A stretch of 64,000 bases of DNA, taken from contig QLIY01000777.1 in the NCBI GenBank assembly GCA_003260075.1, positions 1-64,000 of the forward strand. The letters are read 5' to 3'. The translations under genes and the position numbers were made by a program. Origin of the DNA: Phallusia mammillata (taxonomy: Eukaryota; Chordata; Ascidiacea; Phlebobranchia; Ascidiidae). Shown piece after piece: positions 23,218-36,620 of this stretch; position 1 is the first letter of the stretch; each line of letters starts with the position of its first letter. The notes beneath the pieces are model-generated. The model made no database searches. It had not been told where the DNA came from and worked only from the letters and a program-made list of their open reading frames with translations.

Positions 23218-26200
23218 ATGCAGTTTTCATGTGACTCCCCATCTGAGGCTAGTATCATGTCCCTGAACTATTCCAGCTTTCAACTTAACAGCGTCCCCAC
23301 AGACTCTTCCAATTTCCTACTCTCCACACTTAACAACTCACTGCAAGCTACATGCAACACTTCTCAATCTCCACTGTTCCAGACCAATGGACAAGACAGC
23401 AATGACCTTCGACATGTGTGCCGAGTTTGTGGCAAACATTTTCGTGCCAGCAGCCTTTTGGACATTCATATGAGGGTGCATGTGGGAGCCAAGCCCTTTG
23501 TCTGCCCTGTATGCAACCATAGGGCAACTCAAAAAGGGAATCTGAAATTGCACATGAAAAAGCACCATGGACAAGATTTACCACCTAACATAGACATTAT
23601 ACCAGACAGTGGAATATGGGGCAATTTTGACAAAAATTTTGTGCAGCCCAGCAGTGTGGTGCTTGATCCAAAGAAGTCACAAGCACACAGCTCATTGCTG
23701 GACCCAGAAGTGGTTGAGCTCATCAAAAAATGTCAGAACAATATTGGTCAAAGTGGAATGGGTCGAATCACTGAAAGCCTCAAGGACTTTATAGAAATGG
23801 CTCAGAATCGCCAATCCTCAACTGATTGCCAGGATAGCAAGGCTTGGAAATGGGACAGCAATAATTCAAATAACAATGTATTGAGTGAGATCCCCACAAG
23901 CAAAGAACAACTGCACAATGCTGCTATGCAGATTTGCAAGCGCTTTTTGCAGAACAACATTGAAAGCAAAATAACACTACAGCAAAAAAATGATGCCAAC
24001 AAAGTACTGGAAAAGAAACCAGAATCCCTCGTTTCTTGCCAGATCTGTGGCTGGGAAACCACTAGTCCTGGATATCTTAATGTGCATATGCGAAAACACA
24101 AAGAGGAATCGCATGTCTGCTCTATTTGTGGAAGATCTTTCAAGGAAACTTGGTATCTTAAGAACCATATGCGCTCCCATATAAATGACCTAACCAGCGG
24201 ACCAAACCAATTGCTCCCAGACAGTGTGAATCACATAGTATCCAGTAATGGCCACATGATGAAACCATTAAAAAGCACTTCAGTTTCTGATGCACTGAAG
24301 CCCAAGGATGCCGATGAGTATTCTGTGCCATTTCGCTCACTCTACTCTGCATGTGACAACTGCGGTCAAATTTTCAACAATAAAAGCCTTGTGGACCACT
24401 CAACTGAGTGCAAGGATGCCAAAACCAAAGCAAGGAGTCTTTGTAAATTGTGTGAAAAAGAGACTTCTGAAGAAATGGTCAAAAAGAACTTCACTGAGAC
24501 ATTGAACCTTTGCGAACTGAAACTGGAGGACAATACTGAAAACAGGACACCATTTGTTTCTGAACTCAACCCGTTAATTGGTTGTCTGACTGTGAGCAAA
24601 GTCACTGAAGCCAGCAGTGTGCCACCTATGGATGTGCCTGTTAGTCAACCTACCCAGAAAGAGGTTTTGAGACAAGAAATTTTAAAGTCAATGAACAAAA
24701 GAGAGGCTCAGCAGCAGTTGTCCAGAAAGATTTCTGCAATTGTCCAATCAAACACTCTGAAGCATGAACACTCCACGGACAATCTCTCAAAAAGCCACCC
24801 TAACCTAAACCTTATCAGTAAAAGCAGTCCAGACAACAATTTACAGCCCTACAGAAATCCTGCAATGCAGTCCTTGGCTGAAATAGGAAAGACCTTGTTG
24901 CCCACTGGATCCCCTGTTCAAAATCACCATAATGAAAGCTTCAGGCCAGCAGATGCCCCATTGAAGATGATACCTGCAGACAAACAGATCAATGGCATGC
25001 AACAAGGGTTTCAGTGTCGATTTTGCCTAAAATGGTTTAAGTACAGAAGTGTACTTGGCATTCACATGCGCTCTCACACTGGAGAACGGCCGTACAAGTG
25101 CTCCTACTGTGGCTATGCCGGCACACAGCACAATTGTCTGAAACTCCACATCCAGCGGCACCACCCTAAAGAATACATGGCCACACACAACAACATGATC
25201 ATGCAGAACAAAATTCACCTACAAACAGCTGCTTCTGTTCCAAAGTTGATCAACAGTAGAGATGAAAGTTTACTCAATGAGCAAGCAGCAAAATTTTCAC
25301 CAGCTCATTGTCCCATTTGTGGAAGAGTTTCACCATCACCTGGCTATCTGAAAATCCATATGCGCTCACATAAGAAGACGCTTGACCATGTGTGCCATAT
25401 TTGCGGGCGCGGCTTTAAAGAGTACTGGTACCTAAGCACTCATTTGAGGACTCACAATCGGGAAACCACTTGCACCCAGAACTTTTCTGCCTTGCCCCTG
25501 CAACACCCATCAAGCCCCATTTCACAAGCATCAGCATTGAATTCCTTTCACGAAAACTTCAATAGTTCTTTTTTGAAGAACGGCATGCCTTTGGACAAAG
25601 CAGACACAAATTCTGAAAGCTCTAGACTTCCACAGCATCCTAAACTGAAGCAAATCTCCTCCTGGAGTCCACTAACAACATCCATTGATGATCTTTTACA
25701 CCAACAGCATGAGTTCACCTCAGATCAAGCTGAAGAAAGCAGCATGAATTCTCATCCACTTGCCACAAAAATGTTGTCAGCCCCTTCATATGTGAGCAAA
25801 CGTAAAGCATTTCAACCATCAAAATGGCATACCAAGCCTTATGACTGCAGCCCCGAAATGGATGACAATTCATCTCGAAGAAAGTCAAAGCCCAGAAAAG
25901 TTTCACATGGGTCCTACCTAAACCCAGTGTTTAAGAAACTGTCACCTCTGCAGCATGAAGAAATGGATATGTTACCTGAGGTATGTGCTGTGTAAAAAAA
26001 TGTCAAAAGTGCTCTTTTAGGGAGAAAATATTATTCAAACTTTATTCATTTGGCTTGGCTACAGCTGTTTTTAACCATTTGTTTTATCTAATTTTTAAAT
26101 ATAAGCACATACATATTGATTTAATTAGGCTGTTAAGTCGTACAAAATCCATTTAAAGAGATACATTGTAATCAATTTGCACAAAAAATGAAATGATCGT

Positions 26201-27256
26201 CTTTGTCTGTCAAAAGCCAATCTACATTTACGTAATAACTAGTAGTTGCATAGGACATAATTTGCACATAAAAACTATTTAAAGTTTGCATAAACTGCAT
26301 TAAACAATCAGACATAAATACGGACATAATACTATATTAACAGCTCCAGCAAGTTTATAAAGTTACTTGATGGACAAAAACATGCTATTATGCACTTCCT
26401 GTGGTTTTCATTTGTCATTATTTTCCGTATGATTAAATCTTGTTCATGTTTTGACAGACCGAAGAACTTGAGACGGAAATGGACGATCCCTTTAATGATG
26501 GTAAGCATTAAGCATATAATAGATGGCTCGTTATTTTAGCACTGTAACTTGTTCCTCAGTGATGGAGTGTTTATATCCAGAACTGTGGGGGAATTGTAAT
26601 GTTGACAAAATATCTTCTTTCATTTTTTTTACACATCCGTGCTTTTGTACGCGGCATGCAAATTAACGACGGAAGTATTTGTATACCATATGCAGATTGT
26701 CTGTGGCGTTGGTAGATTTGTAAGAACAGAAAGAGTTTAACAATTAATCTGTGTTTTTTTTTCTAAAACAAAACTGTGTTTTGAAATGTGTTTTAGAAAT
26801 TACCTTCACTTAAAGTTAATTTCAATTTTTTAACAACTTGGCTAACTGTTTGAGTTTAACAGGCCAAGTGTGTTTATTTTGTTTTCTGGAGGCCTGAAAC
26901 CAGCCATGTTTCTCATCACACCTAGCATATTTTGACTACTTTTCCTCCCAAAAACATCAATCACGCTAAAGCCGTTATATAGTAACTGAAAGATCGACCT
27001 CATGTTCAAACTTTCACAGTTTTTCCAAGTTACCAAACAACAGGAAAAATCAATGCCCTTACACAATATACACGATATGACACGTTTTACTATTGCTTAT
27101 GTAGGGAACACTGTTTCTAAATGCGTTTATTTTTCAGACGATGAAAAGCCCCTAGACTTGAGCGTTGCCACGACAACGGTGACGTGTCCAGATCCAGTTG
27201 AAGATTTTGAAACTGAACAGAATTATGACGAGCCCTTGAACTTGGCTTTAAAGTAA
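23218..27256 (+). CDS. C2H2 zinc-finger transcriptional repressor, ZNF536/ZNF219-like, with CtBP motif
   Basis: Three coding exons: 23218-25980, 26458-26500 and 27138-27256 (TAA), phases 0 and 1 consistent, 974 aa. An acceptor at 23194 sets the 5' edge; MSLNYSS at residue 14 is an alternative start. Eight C2H2 fingers lie in two blocks: fingers at about 66-88 and 94-117, 272-294 and 300-322, then 599-621 and 627-650, 695-717 and 722-745. A degenerate C-C-H-C knuckle is at about 379-400. The second block mirrors the first (SPGYL..HMR, GR.FKE.WYL), an internal duplication. CPVCNHRATQKGNLKLHMKK and FKETWYLKNHM resemble ZNF536/ZNF219 family fingers. Exon 3 carries KPLDLS, a PxDLS-type CtBP-binding motif, and ends EPLNLALK, a weaker one. 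It is probably a nuclear DNA-binding repressor. Exon 1 reads on past its donor for only VCAV before a stop, so intron retention would give a form lacking the CtBP tail. Family placement is by eye. Confidence 0.88.
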
Positions 27257-27779
27257 TCGCTAGTATCTGTAAAATTTCTCTGCTTTAGCATAAGCAACTA
27301 TAGGAAATAATAAAATCGTGTTTGTTTTAAATCAATAATATCATGATAGAGAACTTGTACCTTCTTCTGTATATCCTTTAATGTATTTAAGTCTCCCGCA
27401 TGTGCTTTTAAGTTATTGCTTTTACCCATCGTAGATGTTTTCTTTAACAACCGTCGCCCCGTAAAAAAACGTACTTCTAATTTAAATGATAAAGCGTTCT
27501 GTGATTTTTTGGCCAGTCAATCAAAGGCTTCCTCCCTTGCTACATTTTGCACTGTCCCAAACGAGGGCGGAAACCATTGGCATGATAGGAAATATGAATC
27601 GCCGAAACAGTGCTATCCTCTCTCCGGTTCACACTGTACAATTGTTCGTATCTCACCATAAGTGACTCCAAGTAATTGAAAAATACTGATACTCGTAACG
27701 CATTCTCGGCAATTCATTGCGCTAAAACATCTAAAATCCAAAATATTATCGTGTGGATCAAATGCGAAACACATAGAAA

Positions 27780-27966
27780 AAAAGTCCATGAAATTTGCCT
27801 GGTGACAATACTATATTCTTCGAAACAGAGTGTTTGACTAAAAAGAATAAAAAAAACGTTTTTTTTGGGGGGGGGGATAAAAGTCCATGAAATTTGCCTG
27901 GTGACAATACTATATAGTTCGAAACAGAGTGTTTGACTAAAAAGAATAAAAAAAACGTTTTTTTTT
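27780..27966. repeat. Direct duplication around a 10-G spacer (27867-27876)
   Basis: Copies 27780-27866 and 27877-27966 share AAGTCCATGAAATTTGCC through AATAAAAAAAACG, with a two-base difference (TATTCTTCG/TATAGTTCG). Downstream of the zinc-finger gene. Confidence 0.85.
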
Positions 27967-27969
27967 TCA

Positions 27970-28600
27970 ATTTAAAGGCCACACGAATAGGCAAGGTGGT
28001 CCGTTTTGATCAAATCGTTGCAAATGACCTACCAAAAACGTATGGACCTTTTCCGTACCCGTGCCAATTGATCGGTTTGTCGTGGCCGACCAAATGCGTC
28101 TCTCGACCGGGCAAATATAGATGGCAGTCCCTTTTTACCTCTTCCGGGCTTGGTTACTTTTGGCATTGGGCTCGGAGCACTTTACCATGGTCGTGATAAC
28201 TTCGAAACAAAAGCACTTTATTGGTTTAAATTCAGATCACCGCATATTTATAACTTCTTGCGAATGCGAAATTACGCTTTGCGCTTGCCATAGGCGAATT
28301 ACCATAAATTAAACTATCAAAATGGGCAGATGATCGTTTGTTATCGAAACAAAAACTTACGGCCATGCAACAGTGGATTTACGATACAAACCAACACGAG
28401 CTTATGACAAACAGGCACTGTGCGTTTGACATAACAGCGTACAAACCTAAAAATCTTAGTCTGTGTGCTTCTATTGCCCGTGCAGTGACAAAGCTAAAAA
28501 ATATAAAGTGCAATAAAGGATTAATTAAAATTCGCAGTGAAAAGTTTTCAAAATACTTTTATCCTGATGTTTTGTCTCCTTCGAAATGCGCCTAATTGAA
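27970..28600 (+). other. Comparatively GC-rich block with unassigned open frames
   Basis: This block stands out from AT-rich flanks and has several overlapping frames on the plus strand (27933-28196, 28121-28312, 28338-28595). None shows a domain, and the frames do not splice together in an obvious way. One frame reads PFLPLPGLVTFGIGLGALYH, a hydrophobic segment, to a TAG. It may include exons of an unrecognised membrane protein or be a transposon remnant. I make no functional call. Confidence 0.2.
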
Positions 28601-28704
28601 CTTTCGATACAATATGATTTAGTTTCCATGTAATAGTGATTTAAACCGGCAAAAAAATAATCACTTTTGCGGAAAAACTAAAACAAATGTAAACACTTAA
28701 ATTT

Positions 28705-28944
28705 TTACTGGGCAATCATTATAAAGCCGTATGTCAAATAGCCGGTAAACAATCCAATCAAATTCAGTGAAAGCAGGCCAAGATGGAAAGCACCGCGTTC
28801 AGTGTGCACGTATGTTGGGTCCCAACCGGCAAATCGCGTAATTACGTTGAGTGCATCCGCTAACAAATTCCCACCCACCGAATAATTGCGGCGCCCAACG
28901 CGTACATTAACTAACCGCCAGTGTTTTTGTCGCCAAATCACAGG
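28705..28944 (-). CDS. Candidate last exon of an unidentified membrane protein
   Basis: After a TTCTAG acceptor an open frame of 79 codons runs to TAA at 28705. It includes WRLVNVRVGRRNYSVGGNLL, RFAGWDPTYVHTERGAFHLG and a C-terminal hydrophobic segment (GLLSLNLIGLFTGYLTYGFI). Aromatic and glycine content and base composition look coding rather than random. I found no upstream exon, no clear polyadenylation signal and no family match. It could be the 3' end of a gene whose other exons lie at 29-31 kb. Confidence 0.25.
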   Translation of the reverse strand, partial: PVIWRQKHWRLVNVRVGRRNYSVGGNLLADALNVITRFAGWDPTYVHTERGAFHLGLLSLNLIGLFTGYLTYGFIMIAQ

Positions 28945-29089
28945 CTAGAACCGAATTGAAATCCTTTGCATTGTCATTGTAAACTGACGACAAAGTAGTT
29001 CAACACACAGACAAGTCTGAAATCAAATAATGCCCGGGTATTTGTAGAAAATTTATTTAGAAATGAGATTTATAAAGAGGGTTTCCACC

Positions 29090-29215
29090 GACATAGACGC
29101 CCAAAATAAGGACAACCAAAAATTTTAATTTTTATACAAAACAACACTAACGTTTTTGAACGAATCTTCGCATTTATACGAGCCACGACATGTAGGTTTA
29201 CTTTTACCTGTAGCA
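29090..29215 (-). repeat. Interspersed repeat copy (family R1), inverted
   Basis: The reverse complement matches 37860-38100 over AATCCCTGCT, GTAAAAGTAAACCT, ACATGTCGTGGCTC and GGTTGTCCTTATTTTGGG. A related fragment with CAAAATAAGGAC is at 29345-29380. Confidence 0.55.
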
Positions 29216-32200
29216 GGGATTTGACTGTCATTTCACTAAGTTTGTTTCTTGTAATTGTTAAAAATAAGACAAAATAAGGACTCAAGCCAAAAACAAGGAC
29301 AATTCATAGAACTAAGAACATTAAATGTTACTAAGACATTGCCCTTCAAAATAAGGACGGTATGGCAACCCTGTTTATATCATTATGTCCGTATTTATGA
29401 TTACAGGGGAAAACTGTAATAATGTTAGCAAAAATGTAAATCGCAATATGCTTGTGCATTTGTCGAAAATCTATTTCGGAATGGGATTTATAAATACGCG
29501 ACAAAAGCGAAAGGTTATATTCTTGCCCCTCTAAACGCATCCTCAGCATAGTAAGCTGAAGAAATTCTATTTCAGTTACAGGAACCAATACTATAGTATA
29601 CGCTATTTTCATCACCCAAGTTTAATTAAACATCCGCGAATACTGACAAACATATTTAGTGTTGTGTGTGATTTTTGCCACTGGACCACAAATCAACGTT
29701 TTTCTTGCAAGGCACTAATGGCTTCGGTTAACGCAGTTACCTTGCTTTTATGCTTCGTCATGGTCCCACTTTGTCAGATTAGGCAACGATTTAAGTTAAT
29801 TTTGTCGTTCAAATTATCGACCCCTTCTGTACGACAGAGAACCAAAGGTCTTTATTTTGCCATCGCTGTTTTTTATGCCTGAATACAGTTTACCTTGTAC
29901 TTTATTCAACGTTTACAAAACGTACACGCATAGCCTGGCCAACGCCAACTGTACTTTTTGTGGAGAATTGGTAACGCCTAAATCGCAGATGCAAAGTAAG
30001 CGCAAAAATCCGCGGTTAAAAATGTTCGGTTTCGATTTGTTTGTAGTCAGTTCTGTTTTGACACAACATGCCCATCGATAGCGCGCTGTGATTGATCAAA
30101 TTAAAACCCCGCCCTAAATTGTATTGCATTGCCGAGATTTAGCCTAAAACGCAGCGTCCAGACTTTCCACACTATTTTTGAACCGCTTTTTCGCATTTCT
30201 GTGCTAGTCTGTGTGTACTACGTTATTTTTGTTAGTACTTGCAGCTTTAATGCGTTTTATATATTTTTGACATCGTTGTTCTGTAGTTTCGCCCCAATAT
30301 GTTCACTTCTTCATATTTTCCGCCCCTTGCTTTTGAAGCGCGCTATAAACTGTACCTAAAAGTTTCTTCTACCTGTTGGTGGAATTCGAGCCTTGTTTTA
30401 AGATTCGATTTTAACTTCTTTACATTATTGTACTGGAATTCGACTTTGGCTTTAAGCTTATACTTTATTATGCTGGCACCTTTTTACATATGGCTTGTTT
30501 ATTCACTTTTGGTATGAAATGTTTAATTGATTTGGTTAAAGCATTGTGGTTTAAAGAAGGGACAAACAAAAAATTAGGAACACAGCTACATTCGCAAAGA
30601 GTATGTTTCGCTCTCGAACTAGCACTGTTTCGATAATTGGCGTTAAAGTGTTGTTAAATCTTCGAATCCAACACAATAGATACAAAAACATTGAACCAAA
30701 TTAAACCGGAGCACCACGAAAGTTCGTAGGTTTTCCTTAAGACTTAATAATGAGGCTGTATTTCTAGTTTTATTTTTTGCTTAATTACCATATTTTCTTC
30801 CTTTACCCACGTTTTCAAAGTGTTCGTGATTTACAGGACTTTGGTCTTCTGTTTTAGATCGTTGTTTAATCAGGTTAAAACCATCTGTTCAGACGCGGAC
30901 AGTTTGGGTCAAAATCGGGTCTGCTTAGGCGCATTTTTTCGTTTGAACCTTTTACGTAGAGCACAATCTCATTACATGTAAAGCTTTCATTTTGTAAAGC
31001 ATCGTTCATTTTTACAATAATTAAAGCGCATCAATAGCAATATGACCATTTTTGTTGGTTTGCAAAGTAGTATACCCTGCACCTAAATTTCGTGCTGGTT
31101 TTTGATGTCGCTGCACCCAAGGTTATATATATCGTCCTTTTGTATATCGTGCTTTTTCCTATAATGTCGTTTTATAGCTTTGTCAAGCAGACTCAAAGTC
31201 TCGTTTTCGCCAAGGTGAACCCACCGCGACTTTGTTTATTATTTTGCGGCTATTTTTTCCGCACCCACGCCGCCCTGCTGTACAGAATATATTCACGCCC
31301 TTCTATTTATTGGCGCGATGTCGTCACTGCGTGGGAAATGGTGTTGTGTTTCTTTTTGCGTATGTTTTTATGAACAAGCTAAATGCGCGACGCTCGTGCA
31401 AAAACGCATGCATCCGATTGTGAGTCTTGTCCTGCGAGTTTTTTGCAGTAACAGAAACACAAAGTTTAAAAACTGTCGGTCACTCTGCACTGAAATACTG
31501 GTTGGGTGAAGCAAGGGAAAAATCGGCCATTACTTCATGTTCGAATGCAAACCATGTCCAATATGTTTATGTGGCAAAACAGAAAGCATGCGTTTAATGG
31601 TGAAAAGAACGGTCCAAAAAAGAGATAAAAGCGACATGCTTCATTTTCAAACGTTAGAATGCATATTGTTTTTTTTTTAAAGACTTTTACATAAAATATA
31701 ACACACCAAAGAAAATTTTAGCATAACCTTGATTTAAAATTTGTAATCTAAAAATCGTAGGCTACCCAGCTGTGTAACCAAGAAAAGAAAGAGAAAACAC
31801 AACCAACGGTTTCCAAGAGGGTTTGATTTCATAGTTGCCCTGGGTGTTGTCTTTAGACGGTATTGACTGCAAGCATTTGTCCAAACAAACACGTATATCG
31901 GCAGCAGCATCTCAAACCCCGGGGCTGTTACGCGGTTCAGAACAACTCATGCACTGAAATATGGAAATTAGGTGGTTTCAATCGGAAGGTATTTTTCCCG
32001 GAAGGAAGTATTTGTCCGGGGGTTGGATGTTCAAACCCCTCGACTGAAATCCATTGTGGACAATTTGAGCTTGGTTCCTTGCTGAGCTTCATAACCTGTG
32101 TGATGCGTGTTCTGGTCCTCCAGGGTAAGTGGCGAAAATTAGTTTGCTACGATTGATCAAGCGTTGTAAGCGGGTCCAAGCAAAAGTACAAGCCTGAAAC

Positions 32201-35200
32201 CCGCCCCGAACCCATTTTTAAAAGCCCGAAAGTTGGGAAGGTTGTAGCCCGAATCAAGACCGTTGTTTGTAAACTTATGCCCCAACCCGACCCGACTATA
32301 CCCACTCTGGTATTGCTATTATTGGTACGGTTTTAAACAATAAGATTTGAGCATTTAATCTTAAACTAAAATGATTTTAAAAGGAATACCAAAAATTGAG
32401 GATGCCAAATAGAGTTCAGTCAAGTCATTTTAAAAGATGTGTGTTGGATAAACAGCGGTTGCATATTCAGTTAGAGATACAATCTTGTTGGCTTAAAGTT
32501 CCAAAAAGTACACAAACAACCTACATCGTGTGGGCGCAGACTTGCTGTTTGTATGAATAATGTACACATAACCATATAAGAAAGCTTACTGCCCTTTTAA
32601 ATCACTGTGATGTCGTATTTATCACCAAATGACCCGAAATGGAGTGGTTTGATGAAGCCTATTTATATATTTTCACGGCCTATCACACACTGATACCAGT
32701 TTTAACAACACAACCTTGGATTCTTGAAACAACTTTCAATTATAATTATATTGAGCCCTCTTTTTCCAAAATGTCACAAAACGTTCTTACCCAACCAAAA
32801 CAATTTCCAATGCCTTGGCATCGGTTCCGCCTGGTACAGGATGCAATGTATTCAAAATCATTACAAAATAATAATAAATTTTAGGCTACAGATGAAAATA
32901 ACTCGAGCGAAATAACAGACTGGCCGCGTTAAAATTGGAATTGGCGACGAGGGCTGGTACGTCATACTAGAGATCGGACGTATAAAAATAGCTCGATCTA
33001 TTTCTGTGTAAATCGATGCCGAATTGACCCGTTGGTTGGTGCATAGCCCGATGTGTGTGTATTTATGTAACGAATATCACTTTCAACAACCGGTCGCCAG
33101 GTTGCACAGCATGCACCAATTTCGAAGACAGAATGCGTTTAATTTCCGCTGACAAAGACCATTGACATTTTCTAAGTCGTTTAAATTTTGTAAATTTAAA
33201 CTTGTTTTTCACATACATAACCCGTTGTAGCTGTGGAGTGTTTTTTTCTAATTATAAAAGGAATTAGGCTACAGCTTCTGGGCGCATCATAATGCAACGG
33301 AGCCGTTTGTTTTTTATATGCTTGCATAGTTTCGTAATGGTAAACGAAATCCGCTACTCAACAAAAAAGTCTTGTTGTTTTTTCATTGAAAAAGGAAGGA
33401 CTGAAAACGCACAACAGCAGGCACGTAACATATCCTGTTTACAGGTAGCCTAATTTGCATTTTAAGCGTTGCATTTAGTATTACATCAAGGCAAATTTGG
33501 AGCGATTAAATCTCGCCTACAATGCAATGTAAAAAAAGTTTTATATGGCATCAACAAACTTATAATTGTACTTAACCTGTATTTGTACAAGAGGTTTCCG
33601 TGATTTTAAGTTTTCAACGCATTCTTGCAAACATTTAAAGCCAAATAGGTTTTCACAACGCTTCAGGCAGTTCTGTTTCTCATAGCATGCTAAGAAATTA
33701 ATCAAAGTGAAGATAAATGGCGCCAAAAAATGTTCGAAAATGCGCCGCAGCCTAAAAAAGGTTTAAAACCACTGTTCTAACATCACGACCATATTCCAAT
33801 TATGTACGGTCGTGACGAATTAAAAACAACTCTGTGCTCAATCACGTATGTGTAGCAAAATCAATGCGTAACAAGACGCAACAATCGTGAGTTGTTTCTA
33901 AATGAAACGTTATTTTTACTGACATTTTAACGCCTAATTATTTCTGATATTAATGTGCTATTACTAAACCAAAATGAGTGGGCAAAAAGGGTAATACTGT
34001 TGTTCTAATGCAGTCACTTTAACAGACCGCTAAAGGGTCTAGCGAGCATTGAAGAAAACGTTTTGCCGCCTGGTAGTTAAAAGCAAACGAAACCTCAACT
34101 TTAAAGTTAATTTGCATGGCAACATAATGTTAATTAAAAAATTTCAGTTTCGGTTTTGAAGGCCTGCAGTGTTTAAGCTTTGATTTGATCACAAAATTGG
34201 GCAGACTATACATTATCGTGATACGAAAATGTTCGTTAAGTATGAAAAGAAAGTTTGCTTCCAACTGTTTATCTGACACCAAACTAATGGTAATAAAACT
34301 TGAACATAGCTGAACCAAAGCCCCTAAACCCCCAACAAATAAAGACGACTTCCATATCCTGTATTGTAGAACTTCCTCCTTTTAGGAATGTCAGTACCAA
34401 ACAGCTTTTTTTTTTAAAATACTCCACCGTCTGTTGCGAAACACGCTTCGATGTTTGTTTGTTTGTTATATTTAAACTCAAACTGCGCGGGAAAAGCGTA
34501 AAGAAGCCATTAAGCGGTACTTATGTTACACAAACAGCAACAAGTTTACCCAATCCTTGGAAATTCGAATTACCGTTCAGTGGAGCTCAGTATTGTTTTT
34601 TCCGCATCACTTAGCAATTACTTTCCACAATCAACAAAAAAGGCTGAACAACTATGGGGACTTGCCTTTGTTCACAACATTCCAAAAATAACAGCAGTTT
34701 GGTTTCCTGTCCGACTGATTTAATGCAAGCTTTATATCCAACATACGGAAGCTTACCACATGGGCGTGTAAGGTGGCACCGTTCACCCAGCAGCTGCCCA
34801 GGAAGTCGAATTGGCTTGAGACACACTTATTCATCGACATATCCAATCCAACAGCTTGTTTATATTTTTGAACAATCCTATTTGTGGATTGATTTGAAAG
34901 GGCACGGTGCAGTTTCTCATGTGTTCGGCTTAACATAAATGCCAGCCAAAAACTGTCACGCTAAAACGGTTTTCCTGACTGGTTACAATTAGCACTGGGT
35001 GAAAGCAATCGATTCACAAATCAAGCATGTTAAAATTACAACACAGGTTCAGGCGCGTAATGTCAAAACTGATAATGAAAATTGGCGAAAACTGCATAGA
35101 TACCTGATGTAATGAAAGTGTAATATTGAACAATAATGAATAATACCATGTTTAGTGACAAATGAACCCCAGCAGTTGATAAACAAAACAGTTAACACAT

Positions 35201-35810
35201 GGCTAACCTTGATACACACTGAAACTTAGTTCCATAGCTAGCTGCTTTTCAGATGAACGAGGCAAATCAATAAAGCAATAATAGCGAGCAAGCAAAAATA
35301 CATTAAGCAATGAATTTGTTTGCGTATTTACATGTCCTAAACAATAAAAGCTAACATCAACTAGAACAACATCACAAAACGAGTATCAGTATAATGTACA
35401 GAAAAAAATTGGGATTGTTGTTACATATTTTGGTGAAAACTTTAGAATTTTTTATGCTACTTAAAGACACTGTTAAATAATTTGTTCTGAAAAAAATGAT
35501 TGTTGGACAAATCTGTAAAATGTGGTGTGGTATTACTTTTAAAATAAGGATTTTGATTTTTATTCAACAACAAAAAGTCATTGACTGCAGCATTTGACAT
35601 AAAAAGCGAAAACATTTTGATCAAGATTGGACTTTCAGGCGTGGACGAATACCTTATGTAAACCGATTAATCTCAGACGTAACCACACACAGCAAACCTT
35701 GGTTAATTTTGATAAAACTCGAGGTACAAATGATTTGAAATGTGATAGAGCTTCAACTAATCGTCATCGGTTAATTCAGATCTAATCTAGACATTTTTTG
35801 GCCCAATCGG
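29216..35810. other. Gene-poor stretch, no recognisable coding sequence
   Basis: Many short frames on both strands (for example 29664-30081, 30129-30517, 31092-31509, 34652-34938) lack domains and consistent splice partners. A plus frame at 29869-29990 ends CTFCGELVTPKSQMQ at a GTAAGC donor, which faintly recalls the first half of a cysteine-rich domain, but nothing confirms it. At 31580-31660 there is a copy of the repeat seen at 48695-48868. Nothing else is identifiable. Confidence 0.4.
31580..31660 (+). repeat. Interspersed repeat copy (family R2)
   Basis: TTAATGGTGAAAAGAACGG, then AAAAGCGACATGCTTCATT and TTCAAACG, matches the left arm of the palindromic element at 48695-48868. A weaker copy lies at 54941-55030. 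Confidence 0.55.
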
Positions 35811-35817
35811 GTCCGGA

Positions 35818-36054
35818 TTAACCGAGGTTTACCAGAAATTCCCAGACTTGTGAAACGTCTGCTATGTTCCCCAGTGCTATTATGCATAGAGCAAAAATGC
35901 ACTGGAGGTTAAACAAAATAGTTAGCTTCATTGGCATAGGAGGCATCACAGCTATTATAACATATGCAACCATTGCCATGTTTGCATTGTTTGGCGACAA
36001 TAGCAGATTAATACGTAACAGCAAAATACGGAAGAAGATCAGACAGCCAATAAT
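35818..36054 (-). other. Hydrophobic open frame, unassigned
   Basis: The minus-strand frame has repeated hydrophobic segments (MAMVAYVIIAVMPPMPMK, ILFNLQCIFALCIIALG) that would form membrane helices. It starts just after a stop and has no clear acceptor or partner exon. It may be a decayed fragment of a transporter or receptor gene or a chance frame; no family recognised. Confidence 0.15.
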
Positions 36055-36620
36055 TCAGTAATGGGAAAATTCAGCTATTAAACGGGAATTTAGCTATTGT
36101 TAGAGTACATGAATTTGTACTGCTCAATAGCAGTACATCCGTAATTCAGGGCCTGTTTGACAAGAATTAATCAAACAACTAAATTAATAATAATACATTA
36201 GTAAGCAGGACAATGCAACGCTTAATTCAATCGTATACGTACTCCATTGTAAAAAAAACTCATACATCAATCAGGTACTAATTATTACAGTCCAGTGATG
36301 TGTTTCGTTTTAGACACTTTTTGAGCTAAACCGTAGTTTTAAATGTACAATGTAAGTATGGTTTGTTGAAAATTATTGTTTTGCAAAATCATTAAATTTG
36401 CAGACGTGTCCCATTTTTGTATCGCATGTGCTGTTTTTTTATGTGATTTTTTAAATGTAAAAATAAAAAAACAATATTTTTGGTATTTTGTTCTCGATGC
36501 ACGATAAAAGAGCAGAGTTTAAAAAGTTTATATTTCAAAACATGTTGTGTCAGTCTTTTTTCATTTCGGAAACACAAAAACTACGACCGAACTCAAAATC
36601 GGCAAATCTGGAATCTGGAA

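Noticed and set aside
23338..24605. Antisense frames within the zinc-finger exon
   Set aside because: Shadows of the 925-codon plus-strand frame, which has clear C2H2 motifs.
29869..29995. Possible DHHC palmitoyltransferase exon (CTFCGELVTPK)
   Set aside because: Only one CxxC pair is visible and there is no HC/DHHC core in any following frame.
34652..34938. 94-aa frames on both strands at the same place
   Set aside because: Neither has a recognisable domain or partner exon; one must be a shadow and I cannot support either.
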